From assembly GCF_039697315.1 (NCBI RefSeq), contig NZ_CP155619.1, positions 4,960,001 through 5,024,000 of the forward strand: a stretch of DNA of 64,000 nt, given 5' to 3'. Within the stretch, counting starts at the first letter, position 1. Every line of letters starts with the position of its first letter. Origin of the DNA: Pseudomonas abietaniphila. GTDB lineage: Bacteria > Pseudomonadota > Gammaproteobacteria > Pseudomonadales > Pseudomonadaceae. Of the stretch, positions 1 through 9,447 are shown in pieces. The notes beneath the pieces were generated by a model. That model was given only the letters and a program-made list of their open reading frames with translations. It ran no database searches and was not told the origin of the DNA. The position numbers were made by a program, and so were the translations under genes.

Positions 1-2
1 TC

Positions 3-578
3 ATGATCGGGCGCCTGGGTGCCGAACACGAGTTTGAACGTCAAGCCGCGCAGCGCCGGCTGTGCCTGACTGCCGCGGACCGGCGCTGGGCGGAACTGGC
101 TGTCTACCAGGCGATTCAGGCGTTGCTGCGCCGTTGGCAGACACCGGCGCGGCTGTTGCTCTGCAGCCTGAAAGTCGACACCGATGTGCGCGGGCGTGAG
201 CATTGCTGGCACCTGCAGCGCACGGGCGCAGACACGACCTTGTACACCCTGACGCCGGACATCCTTGAGTTTCTCATCCGACGCCAGCAGCGCAATCAGC
301 CGGTGACGCCCGCCACCGAATGGGTGCAAGTACCACGGCGCGTCCTGAGCCGGTTGATGGCGATTCCTTACTTCAACCAGGCGTATTTCGAAGGTGAGCA
401 GGCGCCGTCCCGGTTCGCCCAGCATCCGGCTTTCATCACCGCCAGCCACGACGCCCGGGAAGGTCAAGAGCGCCTGCTGGCATTTGTAAAAGGCGCCAGC
501 AACGGGGCCTTGTTTCCCGCCATGAGGCCCCTGAGCGATCTGGCCACGGGTGATCTGGCGATGGGGCGTGTGTCATGA
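3..578 (+). CDS. Unknown protein, possibly 5'-truncated by the window edge
   Basis: I do not recognise this protein. The visible reading frame gives 191 residues, beginning at an ATG two bases into the window, so the true start may lie upstream. The product is Arg/Gln-rich and soluble-looking, with no signal peptide or membrane segment. Its stop codon overlaps the start of the sulfotransferase gene by four bases (ATGA), so the two are translationally coupled and almost certainly belong to the same operon. Context suggests a role in making or modifying the same product as the downstream sulfotransferase, SDR and methyltransferase. It could equally be the C-terminal part of a larger enzyme. Confidence 0.6.
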   Translation: MIGRLGAEHEFERQAAQRRLCLTAADRRWAELAVYQAIQALLRRWQTPARLLLCSLKVDTDVRGREHCWHLQRTGADTTLYTLTPDILEFLIRRQQRNQPVTPATEWVQVPRRVLSRLMAIPYFNQAYFEGEQAPSRFAQHPAFITASHDAREGQERLLAFVKGASNGALFPAMRPLSDLATGDLAMGRVS

Positions 579-1312
579 ATCGCATGATCGCGCTGTGGGC
601 CCATCCGCGTTCGCGCTCCACTGTGCTGGAGCGTGTGTTCATCGAAAGGGGGGATTTCGAAGTCTTCCACGAACCTTTTGCGCACATGGCTTTCAATGAG
701 CAGTCGGCCATTCCCCATGACGATCTGGACTGTGGCCTGCCGCGGACCTACGAGGGGATCAAGTCTTTATTGCGCAGCACGCGTGAGCGGCGCCACGTAT
801 TTCATAAGGACATGTGCTACCACTGCCTGGATGAACTGAAGGCAGACGCTGATTTCCTGCTTGAACAACAGCATGTGTTCATCATTCGCGAGCCAGGTCG
901 GGCCATCGTTTCGCACTTCGCGATGTTCGCTCAGATGCCCTTGCACGCCATCGGCCACAAAGCCCTTTACGAAGTGTTCTGTCGGGTCACCAAACTCACC
1001 GGCAAGATTCCGTACGTGATCAATGGCGACGATCTGGCGAACCAGCCGGAAGAAACCCTGCGCAGGCTCTGCGATCACTTGCAGCTGGACTTCCTTCCCG
1101 AGGCGCTTCGTTGGGAGCCGTCCTGCCCGCCACAGTGGCAGGCCTGGCGCAGCTGGCACAAAGACGCCGAGCGCAGCACGCACATCGTCGCGTCGACATC
1201 GGATTTCGACGCGCGACAGCTCACTGCCCACCCGCATCTGGTGGGTTACTACAACACGCACCGGCCGTTCTACGAACGCATGAATCAATTCACTCAGCAG
1301 GGACGCTCATGA
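575..1312 (+). CDS. Sulfotransferase family protein
   Basis: Predicted cytoplasmic sulfotransferase of 245 residues that would move a sulfonate group from PAPS to a small-molecule acceptor. The N-terminus carries the 5'-phosphosulfate-binding loop (HPRSRSTVLER, about residues 9-19). A second PAPS-contact region follows near residues 108-120 (REPGRAIVSHF), in the position of the usual R/S-containing 3'-phosphate loop. Length matches the compact bacterial sulfotransferases of the P-loop type. It overlaps its neighbours by four bases on each side. The APS kinase five genes into the same set could supply its PAPS. The acceptor cannot be read from sequence. Family assignment is firm; the substrate is unknown. 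Confidence 0.85.
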   Translation: MNRMIALWAHPRSRSTVLERVFIERGDFEVFHEPFAHMAFNEQSAIPHDDLDCGLPRTYEGIKSLLRSTRERRHVFHKDMCYHCLDELKADADFLLEQQHVFIIREPGRAIVSHFAMFAQMPLHAIGHKALYEVFCRVTKLTGKIPYVINGDDLANQPEETLRRLCDHLQLDFLPEALRWEPSCPPQWQAWRSWHKDAERSTHIVASTSDFDARQLTAHPHLVGYYNTHRPFYERMNQFTQQGRS

Positions 1313-2040
1313 AAAAAATCGTCATCACTGGCGCTGCCAACGGCATTGGCCGAGCGACCGCCATTGCCTGTGTGGAAGCAGGTTATTACGTCATTGCCGC
1401 CGACAAGGACAAACAAGGTTTGCGTGACCTCCAGAGTGTCCTGCCATCCCATCGGATGGAGGCGCATTTTGCCGATTTCTCCAGGCACGACACCTATCAG
1501 TCTTTTATCAGTGAGCTTTACCAGCGCGACGATCGCCTCGCCCTGCAAGGACTGGTGAACAACGCGGGTCTGTACCACGGCAAAAGCGTTTACGAATACA
1601 GCGACGAGGAAATGGAAGAAATGTGGGCCGTGAACCTCAAATCGTTGATCTACCTGTCAAGGGACTTCGCCCGTCACGAGCTGCAGGCGCCGCATGCCCG
1701 CAGCATCGTCAACATCACATCCGTGGCCGGTGAGGTCGGCAGCATGGATGCGCTCTATGGCGCCACCAAGGCCGGCGTCATTGGCCTGACCAAGGCCAAC
1801 GCCTGGAATTTCGCGCCGCGCATACGCGTCAATGCCGTCTCGCCAGCATTGATCCGAAATACCTCGATCCATGGCCGAATCCCTGAACACAGGCGCGAAG
1901 AATACGAGCGGCAGGAAGTGCTCAAAGAACCGATTCAACCGGAAGGGGTCGCCGATGTGATCCTGTTTCTGCTGTCCGAGCAGAGCCGTCACCTGACCGG
2001 AAAAGTCATACCCGTAGACAACGGTGCCTACCCGCGCTGA
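1309..2040 (+). CDS. SDR-family oxidoreductase
   Basis: Short-chain dehydrogenase/reductase of 243 residues. It shows the classical order: NAD(P)-binding TGAANGIG near residue 7, the NNAG motif in the middle, a catalytic serine in the NITSVAG segment, and the YGATK form of YxxxK. The aspartate at the end of strand 2 (ADKDK) favours NAD(H). The start is the ATG overlapping the sulfotransferase stop; an upstream in-frame ATG at 1111 would run through that gene and is rejected. It probably oxidises or reduces a hydroxyl/keto group in the pathway encoded by this operon. The substrate is unknown. Confidence 0.88.
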   Translation: MKKIVITGAANGIGRATAIACVEAGYYVIAADKDKQGLRDLQSVLPSHRMEAHFADFSRHDTYQSFISELYQRDDRLALQGLVNNAGLYHGKSVYEYSDEEMEEMWAVNLKSLIYLSRDFARHELQAPHARSIVNITSVAGEVGSMDALYGATKAGVIGLTKANAWNFAPRIRVNAVSPALIRNTSIHGRIPEHRREEYERQEVLKEPIQPEGVADVILFLLSEQSRHLTGKVIPVDNGAYPR

Positions 2041-2072
2041 TGCGCAATCTGGACACTCAGGGAGATGAAATC

Positions 2073-3257
2073 ATGCAACGGAAAAAATTGCTCATCGTGG
2101 GCGGCGGCAACCTGTGTCTGCAGGTTTTGCAAATTCTCGCACCGCGCAATCAATTCGAATTTCATGTGGCCAGCCGTAACCTGGAACAAGCGACCCGCTT
2201 GTGCAACCTGGTCAGGCTGGGGGCGCTGCAACTGAATGTGGCGGTGCGCATTCAGGCGTGGGAGATGGACCTGACGGAGTTCGCCATCGAACGCAACGCC
2301 GAAACGCTGTCCCGGATCAAACCGGATGTCATCTTCAATTGCGCGTCGTTGCAGTCCTGGCGCGTGATCACGCAATTGCCCAAGGCGACGTTTGATGCAC
2401 TGGATCAGGCCCAGTTGGGGCCTTGGCTGCCGATGCACCTGGCGCCTGCGTATGCGTTGATGCGTGCGGTCAAACAATCCTGCCCCAAATCCTTGGTGGT
2501 CAACGCGGCATTCCCCGACGCGGTCAACGCCGTGTTGTACAAGGTCGGGATGGCGCCGGATGTCGGCGTCGGGAACATCGCGAACCTGATTCCTGCCACA
2601 CGCTGCGCTATCGCCCGGCTTGGGCGGTGCGAGCCGTTGCAGGTCTGCGTCAAACTGATCGGCCAACACTTTTTCAGCCACTACGTGCCACGCCATGGTT
2701 TGCCGCAGCAGGCGAACTTCAATCTGTCTTACTGGATCGATGGCCGGGAGTGCACGGACGAATTCAGTGCCGAGATGATCTTTCGCAGCGTGGCGGACAA
2801 CTTCCGTCGCCTGGGGGGCATCGATGGGCAGTACCTGACAGCGATGTCAGCCATCACTGTCCTGGAAAACCTGTTCGCCGACGAAGAGGTGCATGTGCAT
2901 GCCCCCGGGCCGCATGGTTTGCCGGGCGGTTATCCGGTGAAAGTCGGTATGGGCCAGGTGCTGCTTGGTCTGCCTTATGGGGTCCGGCGCGAAGAAGCCA
3001 TTCAGATCAATGAGGCCGGACAACGACAGGACGGCATTCAGTCGATCATGGCCGATGGCACGGTCATGTTCGGGAGTGCGCAGATGAACGTCATGGAGCA
3101 GATGCTCGGTTATTTCGTGGCGGGCATGAAGGTCCAGGACGCCGCCGAATGCGCCAACGAGCTGGGCCGTAAATATCAAGCGTTTGCTCACAACATCAGC
3201 CAACAAGGAGTCAGCCATGTTCCCCAGCAACGCATCTTCGCCCGTCAGTTCGGCTGA
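2073..3257 (+). CDS. Saccharopine-dehydrogenase-like NAD(P)-binding protein
   Basis: A protein of 394 residues with an N-terminal Rossmann fold (LIVGGGNLCLQVL in the first 20 residues) and a long C-terminal domain, in the manner of saccharopine dehydrogenase-like or homospermidine-synthase-like oxidoreductases. Such enzymes couple amino and keto acids reductively or act on related intermediates. The chosen ATG has GGAG eight bases upstream; an earlier ATG at 2040 overlaps the SDR stop but has no comparable ribosome binding site. The gene overlaps the methyltransferase by 41 bases. A role in joining an amino acid to a carbonyl partner is possible but is inference only. Confidence 0.65.
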   Translation: MQRKKLLIVGGGNLCLQVLQILAPRNQFEFHVASRNLEQATRLCNLVRLGALQLNVAVRIQAWEMDLTEFAIERNAETLSRIKPDVIFNCASLQSWRVITQLPKATFDALDQAQLGPWLPMHLAPAYALMRAVKQSCPKSLVVNAAFPDAVNAVLYKVGMAPDVGVGNIANLIPATRCAIARLGRCEPLQVCVKLIGQHFFSHYVPRHGLPQQANFNLSYWIDGRECTDEFSAEMIFRSVADNFRRLGGIDGQYLTAMSAITVLENLFADEEVHVHAPGPHGLPGGYPVKVGMGQVLLGLPYGVRREEAIQINEAGQRQDGIQSIMADGTVMFGSAQMNVMEQMLGYFVAGMKVQDAAECANELGRKYQAFAHNISQQGVSHVPQQRIFARQFG

Positions 3258-4029
3258 TTGCCCTGACGTGAACGGTGCCGGGCAGGCCGTCGCGCATCCA
3301 GTCTACACCGAGCAATACAACGCTGATTTTGTCAGTCGCTGGGACGAGCTCATCGACTGGAGCAAACGCGCGGAAGGAGAGGGACCGTTCTTTACGCAAC
3401 TGTTGTTGCAGGCCGGCGCCTGCCGGGTATTCGATGCCTCCTGCGGCAGCGGGTTTCATTCGGTACAACTGCGTCGCGCAGGTTTTGACGTGACGGCCTG
3501 CGATGGCAGCCCGACCATGGTCAGGCAAGCGAAGGCCAACTTTGCCAGCCGGGGCCTGGACATTCCCACCCTGTGCTGCGACTGGCACGACCTCGACCCT
3601 CGGCAATTGGGCACCTTCGATGCGGTGCTGTGCCTGGGCAGTTCACTGTGTCATGTGTTCGAGGAAGCCGAGCGCATCGCGGTGTTGAAGCGGTTTCGCC
3701 AGCTGCTCAACCCGGGAGGTGTGTTGCTGGTTGATCAACGCAATTTCCTGGCCATTCTCGCTGGACGGTTTTCCTCATCCGGTCGCTACTACTATTGCGG
3801 CAAAACCGCGAAGGTCACGTTAGGCGAGCTGCACGATTCGTTGTGCGAGTTTGTGTACACCTTCGCCGATGGCGCCCGGTATTGCTTGCGGGTGTTCCCG
3901 ATCCTGCCCGTTCGGCTGCGAGGCGAAATGAGAGCGGCCGGTTTTGTGGTCAAGCAAAGCTACGGTGATTTCAAAACTGTCTACGACCCGATGGCCGCCG
4001 ATTTCATCATTCATCAGGCGCATGTTTAA
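3217..4029 (+). CDS. SAM-dependent methyltransferase, glycine/sarcosine N-methyltransferase-like
   Basis: Class I methyltransferase of 270 residues. Motif I for S-adenosylmethionine is clear ([12 protein letters not shown], about residue 70), followed by the acidic CDGS loop at the end of strand 2 and a CLGSSLCH segment at motif IV. The layout resembles glycine/sarcosine and related small-molecule N-methyltransferases. The start was placed at the ATG preceded by AGGAG with seven-base spacing; a longer in-frame start at 3184 lacks such a site. It lies within the overlapping run, so it likely methylates an intermediate or the product of this pathway. The acceptor is unknown. Confidence 0.8.
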   Translation: MFPSNASSPVSSADCPDVNGAGQAVAHPVYTEQYNADFVSRWDELIDWSKRAEGEGPFFTQLLLQAGACRVFDASCGSGFHSVQLRRAGFDVTACDGSPTMVRQAKANFASRGLDIPTLCCDWHDLDPRQLGTFDAVLCLGSSLCHVFEEAERIAVLKRFRQLLNPGGVLLVDQRNFLAILAGRFSSSGRYYYCGKTAKVTLGELHDSLCEFVYTFADGARYCLRVFPILPVRLRGEMRAAGFVVKQSYGDFKTVYDPMAADFIIHQAHV

Positions 4030-4048
4030 GTCACAAGGAGGTGTCTTC

Positions 4049-4660
4049 ATGGATATCCAACAACAGCCCCAGGCTTCGCGTAGCAACCTGTTCGCGTACC
4101 CTTTCACCCACGGCACCGCGCACGAGGGGCAGCCTACGCCTCATGTGATCTGGCTGACCGGGCTGTCCGCTGCCGGAAAATCCACGATTGTCGACGGGCT
4201 GAACCCGGTGTTGCAGGCGCGCGGGCTCAAGACCTGCATTCTGGATGGCGACTCACTGCGCAGCGGCCTGTGCCGGGACCTGGGGTTCACGGATCACGAC
4301 CGTGATGAAAACGTTCGGCGTGTGGCCGAAGTCGCGGCATTGATGGCCGACGCCGGCCTGACGGTCATGGTGGCGCTGATTTCGCCGACTCGAGCCGCGC
4401 GGCATTACGCGCGCTCGATCATCGGCAACGAGCGCTTCGTCGAAGTGTTCGTCGATGCGCCGCTGGCGGTGGCCGAAAGCCGTGATCCCAAAGGGTTGTA
4501 TCGCCGCGCCAGACAGGGCGAGATACGTGGTTTTACGGGCATCGATTCGGCGTACGAGCCACCGGTCTTTCCGGAACTTCATATTCACAGCGATCAGGTC
4601 AGTGTGGCGACAGCGGTGGAGATGATCGACGACTGGTTACGTCATCCGCGTGGATTTTAG
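4049..4660 (+). CDS. cysC: Adenylylsulfate (APS) kinase, CysC-like
   Basis: APS kinase of 203 residues, making PAPS from adenylylsulfate and ATP. Visible motifs are a Walker A loop (GLSAAGKST, near residue 36), [29 protein letters not shown], and the diagnostic [21 protein letters not shown] towards the C-terminus. The family's usual FISPxR segment appears as [14 protein letters not shown] lies eight bases before the ATG. No ATP-sulfurylase domain is fused and no cysDN gene is in the window, so APS must come from elsewhere in the genome. A stand-alone kinase beside a sulfotransferase argues for dedicated PAPS supply rather than sulfate assimilation. Confidence 0.92.
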   Translation: MDIQQQPQASRSNLFAYPFTHGTAHEGQPTPHVIWLTGLSAAGKSTIVDGLNPVLQARGLKTCILDGDSLRSGLCRDLGFTDHDRDENVRRVAEVAALMADAGLTVMVALISPTRAARHYARSIIGNERFVEVFVDAPLAVAESRDPKGLYRRARQGEIRGFTGIDSAYEPPVFPELHIHSDQVSVATAVEMIDDWLRHPRGF

Positions 4661-4768
4661 GGCCCGATCGCCTGAATTTCGCGGCGAATTGAACGCGGTT
4701 GTCTGAAAGACCGGCGAGTTGGCTCGTTTCTGCCATTATTGATCTTCTGTCAACACTGAGGGCGGGCC

Positions 4769-5404
4769 ATGTCCATCGGTCAATTGAAGATCAACGCCAT
4801 CCGTCTGGTCGGCGGCGTCAGCGTGCTCGATTATCTGAATACGTGCGATGGCCGAAGGCCCGGCACATCGCTGGCGGCGGTGGTGGATAAGCTCTCGAAC
4901 CTGGAGGAGATCGTGCACTGGTTTCTTCATGCCGGGCTGATCGGTGAGGCCGAGCACGCCCGGTGTGTGGACCTGGTGCAGCAGTCGTCCTGGCATTCGC
5001 TGACGGCATTCAAGCAGTTGATCGGTTTTCGTGAGTCGCTTTATCGGTTGTTTCTGCCTGTGGCGTTGGGAGAACCGGTTGCGTCCGGTGAGCTTGATGT
5101 GCTGAATGAGGTGCTGGTGTCGACGGCGTCGCAACGGGTGCTGATTTCGGTACCGACCGGGTTCGTCTGGGACTGGCGCCCGTTTGACACCCTGGATGGG
5201 ATGACTGCCGGTTTTATGGGGCGAATCGCGGTACAGGCGTCGTCGCTGCTGACTTCTCCGGACCTGGCGAGGCTCAAGTTATGTGCCTTGCCGGATTGCG
5301 ATTGGTTGTTCGTGGACACGTCGAAGAATGGCAGTCGGCGGTGGTGCCAGATGAATGTGTGCGGGGCCAAGGAAAAGGCCCGGCGGGCGGTGGGGCAGTT
5401 TTAA
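4769..5404 (+). CDS. CGNR zinc finger / ABATE domain regulator
   Basis: A protein of 211 residues with the N-terminal ABATE-type domain (VGGVSVLDYLNT near the start) and a C-terminal CGNR-type zinc finger. The finger has Cys pairs in CALPDC and in WCQMNVCG, followed by AKEKARR. The signature is CGAK rather than strict CGNR. Proteins of this type are predicted DNA-binding stress or metabolic regulators. It lies 108 bp after the APS kinase on the same strand, with no terminator visible between them, so it could regulate, or be cotranscribed with, the sulfotransferase cluster. Confidence 0.8.
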   Translation: MSIGQLKINAIRLVGGVSVLDYLNTCDGRRPGTSLAAVVDKLSNLEEIVHWFLHAGLIGEAEHARCVDLVQQSSWHSLTAFKQLIGFRESLYRLFLPVALGEPVASGELDVLNEVLVSTASQRVLISVPTGFVWDWRPFDTLDGMTAGFMGRIAVQASSLLTSPDLARLKLCALPDCDWLFVDTSKNGSRRWCQMNVCGAKEKARRAVGQF

Positions 5405-5446
5405 GCTGTTTTTTTGGTTTAGCATTTGGCATTGGGCTGATTCATG

Positions 5447-5489
5447 ACTGTCCCCTCGGTTGGACTGGGTGTCCAACCGAGGGGACAGT
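5447..5489. repeat. Perfect 19-bp inverted repeat with 5-nt loop
   Basis: Arms at 5447-5465 and 5471-5489 are exact reverse complements built on ACTGTCCCCTCGGTTGGAC, separated by TGGGT. It sits 43 bp after the CGNR gene. No T-run follows on either strand, so a simple intrinsic terminator is unlikely. The perfection of the arms suggests a recently moved REP-type palindrome. Confidence 0.85.
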
Positions 5490-5990
5490 TCAGGCCAGGC
5501 TCCCGGTTTGGCCTCGACTTCGTCGAGGTTGCTCACTCCGGCGAGGCTCCGTGGGCCCGCCGCCATCCGCCATCCATGGCGGGGGGCGGCTCTCGCGGCA
5601 TCCATGCCGCTCGGCCCACTGTGCGCGCCGCCTGCGTTCAGCCTGCACCCGAGTCGCGTTTTGGAGCTAACGCTCTTCGCATCTTGATTTGTGAATCAAT
5701 CTCCCTCGCTCCACTCGTTATTGTAGGAGCGTGGCTTGTCCCGCGATCTGCCGGGAACCGGCAGTAAACCCTGTGCCTTCGGAGTGTCAGACAGTGCCGA
5801 GTCGCCTGATTTTGCTACCGCTGCGCGGTAGATCGCGGGGCAAGCCACGCTCCTACAGGATCCGCGTGATCCGATGCTTTTGATTTTGCTTTTCTATCTC
5901 GACAGTCCAGGCACCACAAATTGCGACTTGGGTGCAGGCCAAACGCAGATGACGTGGAGTGGGCCGAGCGGCATGGATGCCGCGACAGCC
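5490..5990. repeat. Composite repeat, copy A (long arm - REPIN - eroded arm)
   Basis: A long dispersed repeat arm (5490-5721) leads into a REPIN-like palindrome (5722-5857) and then into a degraded opposite arm (5858-5990). Reading the reverse complement of this block against 10.5-11.3 kb shows matching order: arm, spacer with CTAACGCTCTTCG, GTAGGAGCGTGGCTTG palindrome, spacer, and CACCCAAGTCGCG arm. Copies A and B are therefore in opposite orientation. It holds no convincing gene. Confidence 0.75.
5722..5857. repeat. REPIN-like palindrome, GTAGGAGCGTGGCTTG family
   Basis: Two inverted REP units (GTAGGAGCGTGGCTTG... and ...CAAGCCACGCTCCTAC) enclose about 90 bp that contains the internal palindromes CCGGGAACCGG and CTACCGCTGCGCGGTAG. 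The same arrangement recurs five more times in this window. Confidence 0.9.
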
Positions 5991-6154
5991 GCCCCAACCC
6001 CGATTCCTATTCCAACCCCCGCACGCGAACCTCTGGCCAACCCGCCCAAGTCTGACCGATAAACGGCCCCCAAAAACCCTGAACACCCACCCCCGATCCT
6101 TTTCAAACACTTCATGACCCGCCCCAAAAACCGCAAATAACCCCAAGGTGCGCC

Positions 6155-6383
6155 ATGAAAAAGAACCTGATGGGACCAACCCGGCTTACAGAACCCACTT
6201 TCCCAAAACCCCGGGACCGACTACGACGAACTCCTCGATCCTGTCTTCACCGACGGTGGAAAAGTCCTGGAAGGTGACGATGTCCGCACACCAGGCGCCG
6301 ATCCCAGCCGACCTGAAACCTTGCCCAATGGCCCCGACGTCATCGACGACAGCCACCCCGACCCGCAAAAACGCGGTATCTGA
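6155..6383 (+). pseudogene. Small acidic protein gene with a probable 1-nt frameshift
   Basis: An ATG with AAGGTG four bases upstream opens the frame MKKNLMGPT and soon meets a stop. One base out of phase, from about 6183 to a TGA at 6381-6383, a clean coding-like stretch continues (GLQNPLSQNPGTDYDELLDP...DPQKRGI). The two parts join if one C is removed from the CCC run at 6180-6182, giving about 75 residues rich in Asp, Gly and Pro. The third codon positions of the second part are mostly G or C, as in real genes here. I do not recognise the protein. It may be a decayed small gene or a sequencing error in a homopolymer. Confidence 0.45.
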
Positions 6384-6491
6384 CGCCACCGCGATAAAAA
6401 ACCAGGGAACCTGCTTGTTTCACAGGCTTCTTATCTCTTGTTCAAGGCAGTCGCGACACCGGTCGTGGCCCAGAGCATAGAGAGCACTTGC

Positions 6492-7409
6492 ATGAGCGAT
6501 ATTCGTATCGGCATCTCGGGCTGGCGCTACGTGCCGTGGCGCGGTGATTTCTACCCCGAAGGTCTGGTCCAGAAAAACGAACTGAAATTCGCCTCCAGAG
6601 CGGTGAACAGCATTGAAATTAATGGCTCGTTCTATTCTCTGCAGTCGCCGGACCTCTATGCCCGCTGGTATGACGACACGCCCAAGGGCTTTGTATTCAG
6701 CCTGAAGGGACCGCGCTACATCACCCATGTCAGGCGCCTGAACGACATCGCTGAACCCCTCGCCAATTTCTTTGCCTCGGGCATCTTTCAGCTCAGGGGC
6801 AAACTGGGCCCGATCCTTTGGCAGTTTCCGCCCAGTTTCAAATTCGACGCCGAAAAATTCGAAGCGTTTTTGCAGTTGTTGCCGTTTGATGGCAAAGCCG
6901 CCAAGGCCCGCGCCAAGCAGTGCGCTGCGCGTATGGAGAAGCCGGGTTACCTCGACATTCCGGCGAAAGCCAGGCTGCGCCACGCCGTCGAAATTCGTCA
7001 CGAGAGCTTTGCCGTCGCCGAGTTCATCACGCTGCTGCGCAAGTACAACGTCGCGTTGGTGATCGCTGATACGGCAGGCAAGTGGCCGTACCTGGAAGAC
7101 CTGACCAGCGATTTCGTTTACCTGCGCCTGCATGGTGACAAAGCGCTGTACGCCAGCGGTTACACGCCCAAGGCGCTCAAGCGCTGGGGCGACCGTATTG
7201 AGTCGTGGCAGCAGGGCTCGCAGCCCAAAGACGCCCATCTCACTGCCACTAAATCGCCTCGCGCCCGCAAGTCGCGGGACGTTTATTGCTATTTCGATAA
7301 CGACATCAAAGTCAGGGCGCCTTATGACGCGCGTGCGTTGCTGGAGCGTTTTGACCTGACCGCCGACCTGGAAGTCGCCCCCGGCGATCTGCAAGGAGTG
7401 AAGTTTTGA
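6492..7409 (+). CDS. DUF72 family protein
   Basis: A protein of 305 residues of the DUF72 (YecE-like) TIM-barrel family. The N-terminus shows the family's [19 protein letters not shown] opening and the conserved [13 protein letters not shown] and [14 protein letters not shown] segments; DFVYLRLHG and CYFDND follow near the C-terminus. The biochemical function of DUF72 proteins is not established. The start is the ATG giving the family-typical short leader; an ATG at 6438 would add 18 unrelated residues. Its stop overlaps the next gene's start by four bases, linking it to the ybhP-clsB-ybhN set. Confidence 0.88.
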   Translation: MSDIRIGISGWRYVPWRGDFYPEGLVQKNELKFASRAVNSIEINGSFYSLQSPDLYARWYDDTPKGFVFSLKGPRYITHVRRLNDIAEPLANFFASGIFQLRGKLGPILWQFPPSFKFDAEKFEAFLQLLPFDGKAAKARAKQCAARMEKPGYLDIPAKARLRHAVEIRHESFAVAEFITLLRKYNVALVIADTAGKWPYLEDLTSDFVYLRLHGDKALYASGYTPKALKRWGDRIESWQQGSQPKDAHLTATKSPRARKSRDVYCYFDNDIKVRAPYDARALLERFDLTADLEVAPGDLQGVKF

Positions 7410-8200
7410 CCAGTGCCCTGATTCCCGAAGGCATCGCCAGCCGCCGACAAAACGCGTCCACCGACGTCACGCTCAATGTGCTGACGATGAACATGCACAT
7501 GGGCTTCGGTTTCCTCAACCGGCGTTTCATCCTCCCAGAGCTACGGGATGCGGTGCGCAACGTGTCGGCAGACGTTGTGTTCCTGCAAGAGGTGCACGGC
7601 GAGCAGCAAAACCATGCACAGAAGGTCAAGGATTGGCCGACGACGTCGCAGTACGAGTTTCTCGCCGACAGCATGTGGAACGACTTCGCCTACGGTCGCA
7701 ATGCGGTGTACCCCCACGGCCATCACGGCAACGCGTTGCTGTCGAAATACCCGATCATTCGGCACGAAAACCTCGACATTTCGATCCTCGGCACGGAAGA
7801 GCGAGGCTTGCTGCACTGCGTGTTGCAGGTCCCCGGTTTCGGTGAGGTTCACGCCATTTGCGTGCATCTGGGACTCAAGGAAGTGCACCGCCAGCAGCAG
7901 CTGTCTTTGATGGCGGAACTGGTGTCGCGCTTGCCGCAAGAAGCACCGGTGATCATCGCCGGTGATTTCAACGACTGGCGGCAGAAGGCCGACGCTGCGT
8001 TGAGGCCCGTTGGCTTGCGCGAGGTGTTCGTCGAATCGTTCGGTGCGCCGGCCAAGAGTTTTCCGGCGCGCTTCCCGTTGCTGCGTCTGGACCGTATTTA
8101 CGTTCGCAATGCCCGTCCCCGGGCGCCCAGGGTGCTGTCGAACCGCCCTTGGTCGCACCTTTCCGATCATGCGCCGTTGGCGGTGGAGGTCACACTATGA
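7406..8200 (+). CDS. ybhP: Endonuclease/exonuclease/phosphatase family protein, YbhP-like
   Basis: A protein of 264 residues with the EEP-fold motifs in order: LTMNMHMG near residue 25, the metal-binding glutamate in VFLQEVHG, the catalytic histidine region CVHLGL, the [11 protein letters not shown] motif and the terminal [11 protein letters not shown]. It begins with TTG; AGGAG lies eight bases upstream and the codon overlaps the preceding TGA. Gene order with clsB and ybhN matches the ybhP-ybhO-ybhN set of E. coli, so a role tied to phospholipid turnover is likely. The precise substrate is not known. Confidence 0.85.
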   Translation: MTSALIPEGIASRRQNASTDVTLNVLTMNMHMGFGFLNRRFILPELRDAVRNVSADVVFLQEVHGEQQNHAQKVKDWPTTSQYEFLADSMWNDFAYGRNAVYPHGHHGNALLSKYPIIRHENLDISILGTEERGLLHCVLQVPGFGEVHAICVHLGLKEVHRQQQLSLMAELVSRLPQEAPVIIAGDFNDWRQKADAALRPVGLREVFVESFGAPAKSFPARFPLLRLDRIYVRNARPRAPRVLSNRPWSHLSDHAPLAVEVTL

Positions 8201-9447
8201 AGGCGTTTCATGATCAATGTGGCATCTGGCAGGACGGCAACTCCGTCGAACTGCTGATCAATGGCGAAGACTTCTTCACCAGCGTCTTTGAGCACATTCG
8301 CACGGCGCGGCGAGAGGTACTGATCGAGACGTTCATCATTTTCGAAGACCGCATCGGCGAAGGCTTGCAGCAGGCGGTGATCGAGGCGGCCAGCCGCGGC
8401 GTACGCGTAGTCATTACGGTGGATGACTACGGCACCAGCGACCTGAGTACGGCGTTCGTGGAGGAAATGGTCAGCGCCGGGGTGCAGATTCAGTTGTTTG
8501 ACCCGCGCCCGAAATTCATGGGCATGCGCACCAACCTGTTTCGCCGGCTGCACCGCAAGGTGGTGGTGATCGATGCCGAACTGGCGTTCATGGGGGGCAT
8601 CAATTACAGCGTCGATCACATGTCCGACACCGGCGTGACCGCCAAACAGGACTACGCGGTGCTGGTACGCGGCCCCATCGTGGCCGACATCTACCGGTCC
8701 ACGCTGGGCATGCTTGGGCCGGCATTGCGCGGATCCTTCGCGCCGCTCAAGGCCGTGACCCGCCAGGCCGGCAGCGCACGCATGCTGCTGGCCGAGCGGG
8801 ACAATCGCCAGCACACCACCGACATCGAAGAGCAGTACCTGCTGGCGATGCGCGGCGCTACCCAGCGCATCACCATCGCCAACGCCTATTTTTTCCCCAG
8901 CTACCGGTTCCTGCGCGAACTGCGCAATGCCGCGCGCCGCGGCGTGAAGGTCACGCTGATCCTGCAAGGCCAGCCGGACATGCCGTTCGTGCGCATGTGC
9001 TCGCGCCTGACCTACACCTGGCTGCTGCGTGAGGGCGTGGTGATCCATGAGTACAAGCAGCGCGCGTTGCACGGCAAAGTCGCATTGATCGACCATGAGT
9101 GGTCGACGGTGGGCTCCAGTAACCTCGACCCTCTGAGCCTGGCGTTGAACCTGGAAGCGAATCTGTTCATCCGCGATCGCGCGTTGAACCAGCACCTGCA
9201 CGAGCACCTCAAGGAGCTGGCTGCGGCTCACAGCAAGCAGGCCAGCCTGAAAGGCTTGGCGAAAGGGCAGTGGTGGCGGGCGCCGATGATCTTCCTGAGT
9301 TTCCACTTTCTGCGGCATTTTCCGGCGATCGCCGGGTTGTTTCCGGTGCACGGGCCGCGCTTGAAACCGGTGCGCACGCCGGACGTGATTCCACAAGCGA
9401 GCGAACTCAAGCGCGAGCTGTCGCCTGATCAGGAGAAATCGCTATGA
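8197..9447 (+). CDS. clsB: Cardiolipin synthase B
   Basis: Phospholipase-D-superfamily enzyme of 416 residues that makes cardiolipin from phosphatidylglycerol and a second phospholipid at the membrane. Two HKD motifs are intact: HRKVVVID beginning at His119, and HGKVALID beginning at His292, each followed by the GG/GSSN signature (FMGGIN and [10 protein letters not shown]). There is no N-terminal membrane anchor, as expected for ClsB rather than ClsA. The ATG at 8197 overlaps the ybhP stop; the upstream ATG at 8149 lies inside that gene and is rejected. Overlaps at both ends indicate coupled translation with ybhP and ybhN. Confidence 0.93.
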   Translation: MKAFHDQCGIWQDGNSVELLINGEDFFTSVFEHIRTARREVLIETFIIFEDRIGEGLQQAVIEAASRGVRVVITVDDYGTSDLSTAFVEEMVSAGVQIQLFDPRPKFMGMRTNLFRRLHRKVVVIDAELAFMGGINYSVDHMSDTGVTAKQDYAVLVRGPIVADIYRSTLGMLGPALRGSFAPLKAVTRQAGSARMLLAERDNRQHTTDIEEQYLLAMRGATQRITIANAYFFPSYRFLRELRNAARRGVKVTLILQGQPDMPFVRMCSRLTYTWLLREGVVIHEYKQRALHGKVALIDHEWSTVGSSNLDPLSLALNLEANLFIRDRALNQHLHEHLKELAAAHSKQASLKGLAKGQWWRAPMIFLSFHFLRHFPAIAGLFPVHGPRLKPVRTPDVIPQASELKRELSPDQEKSL

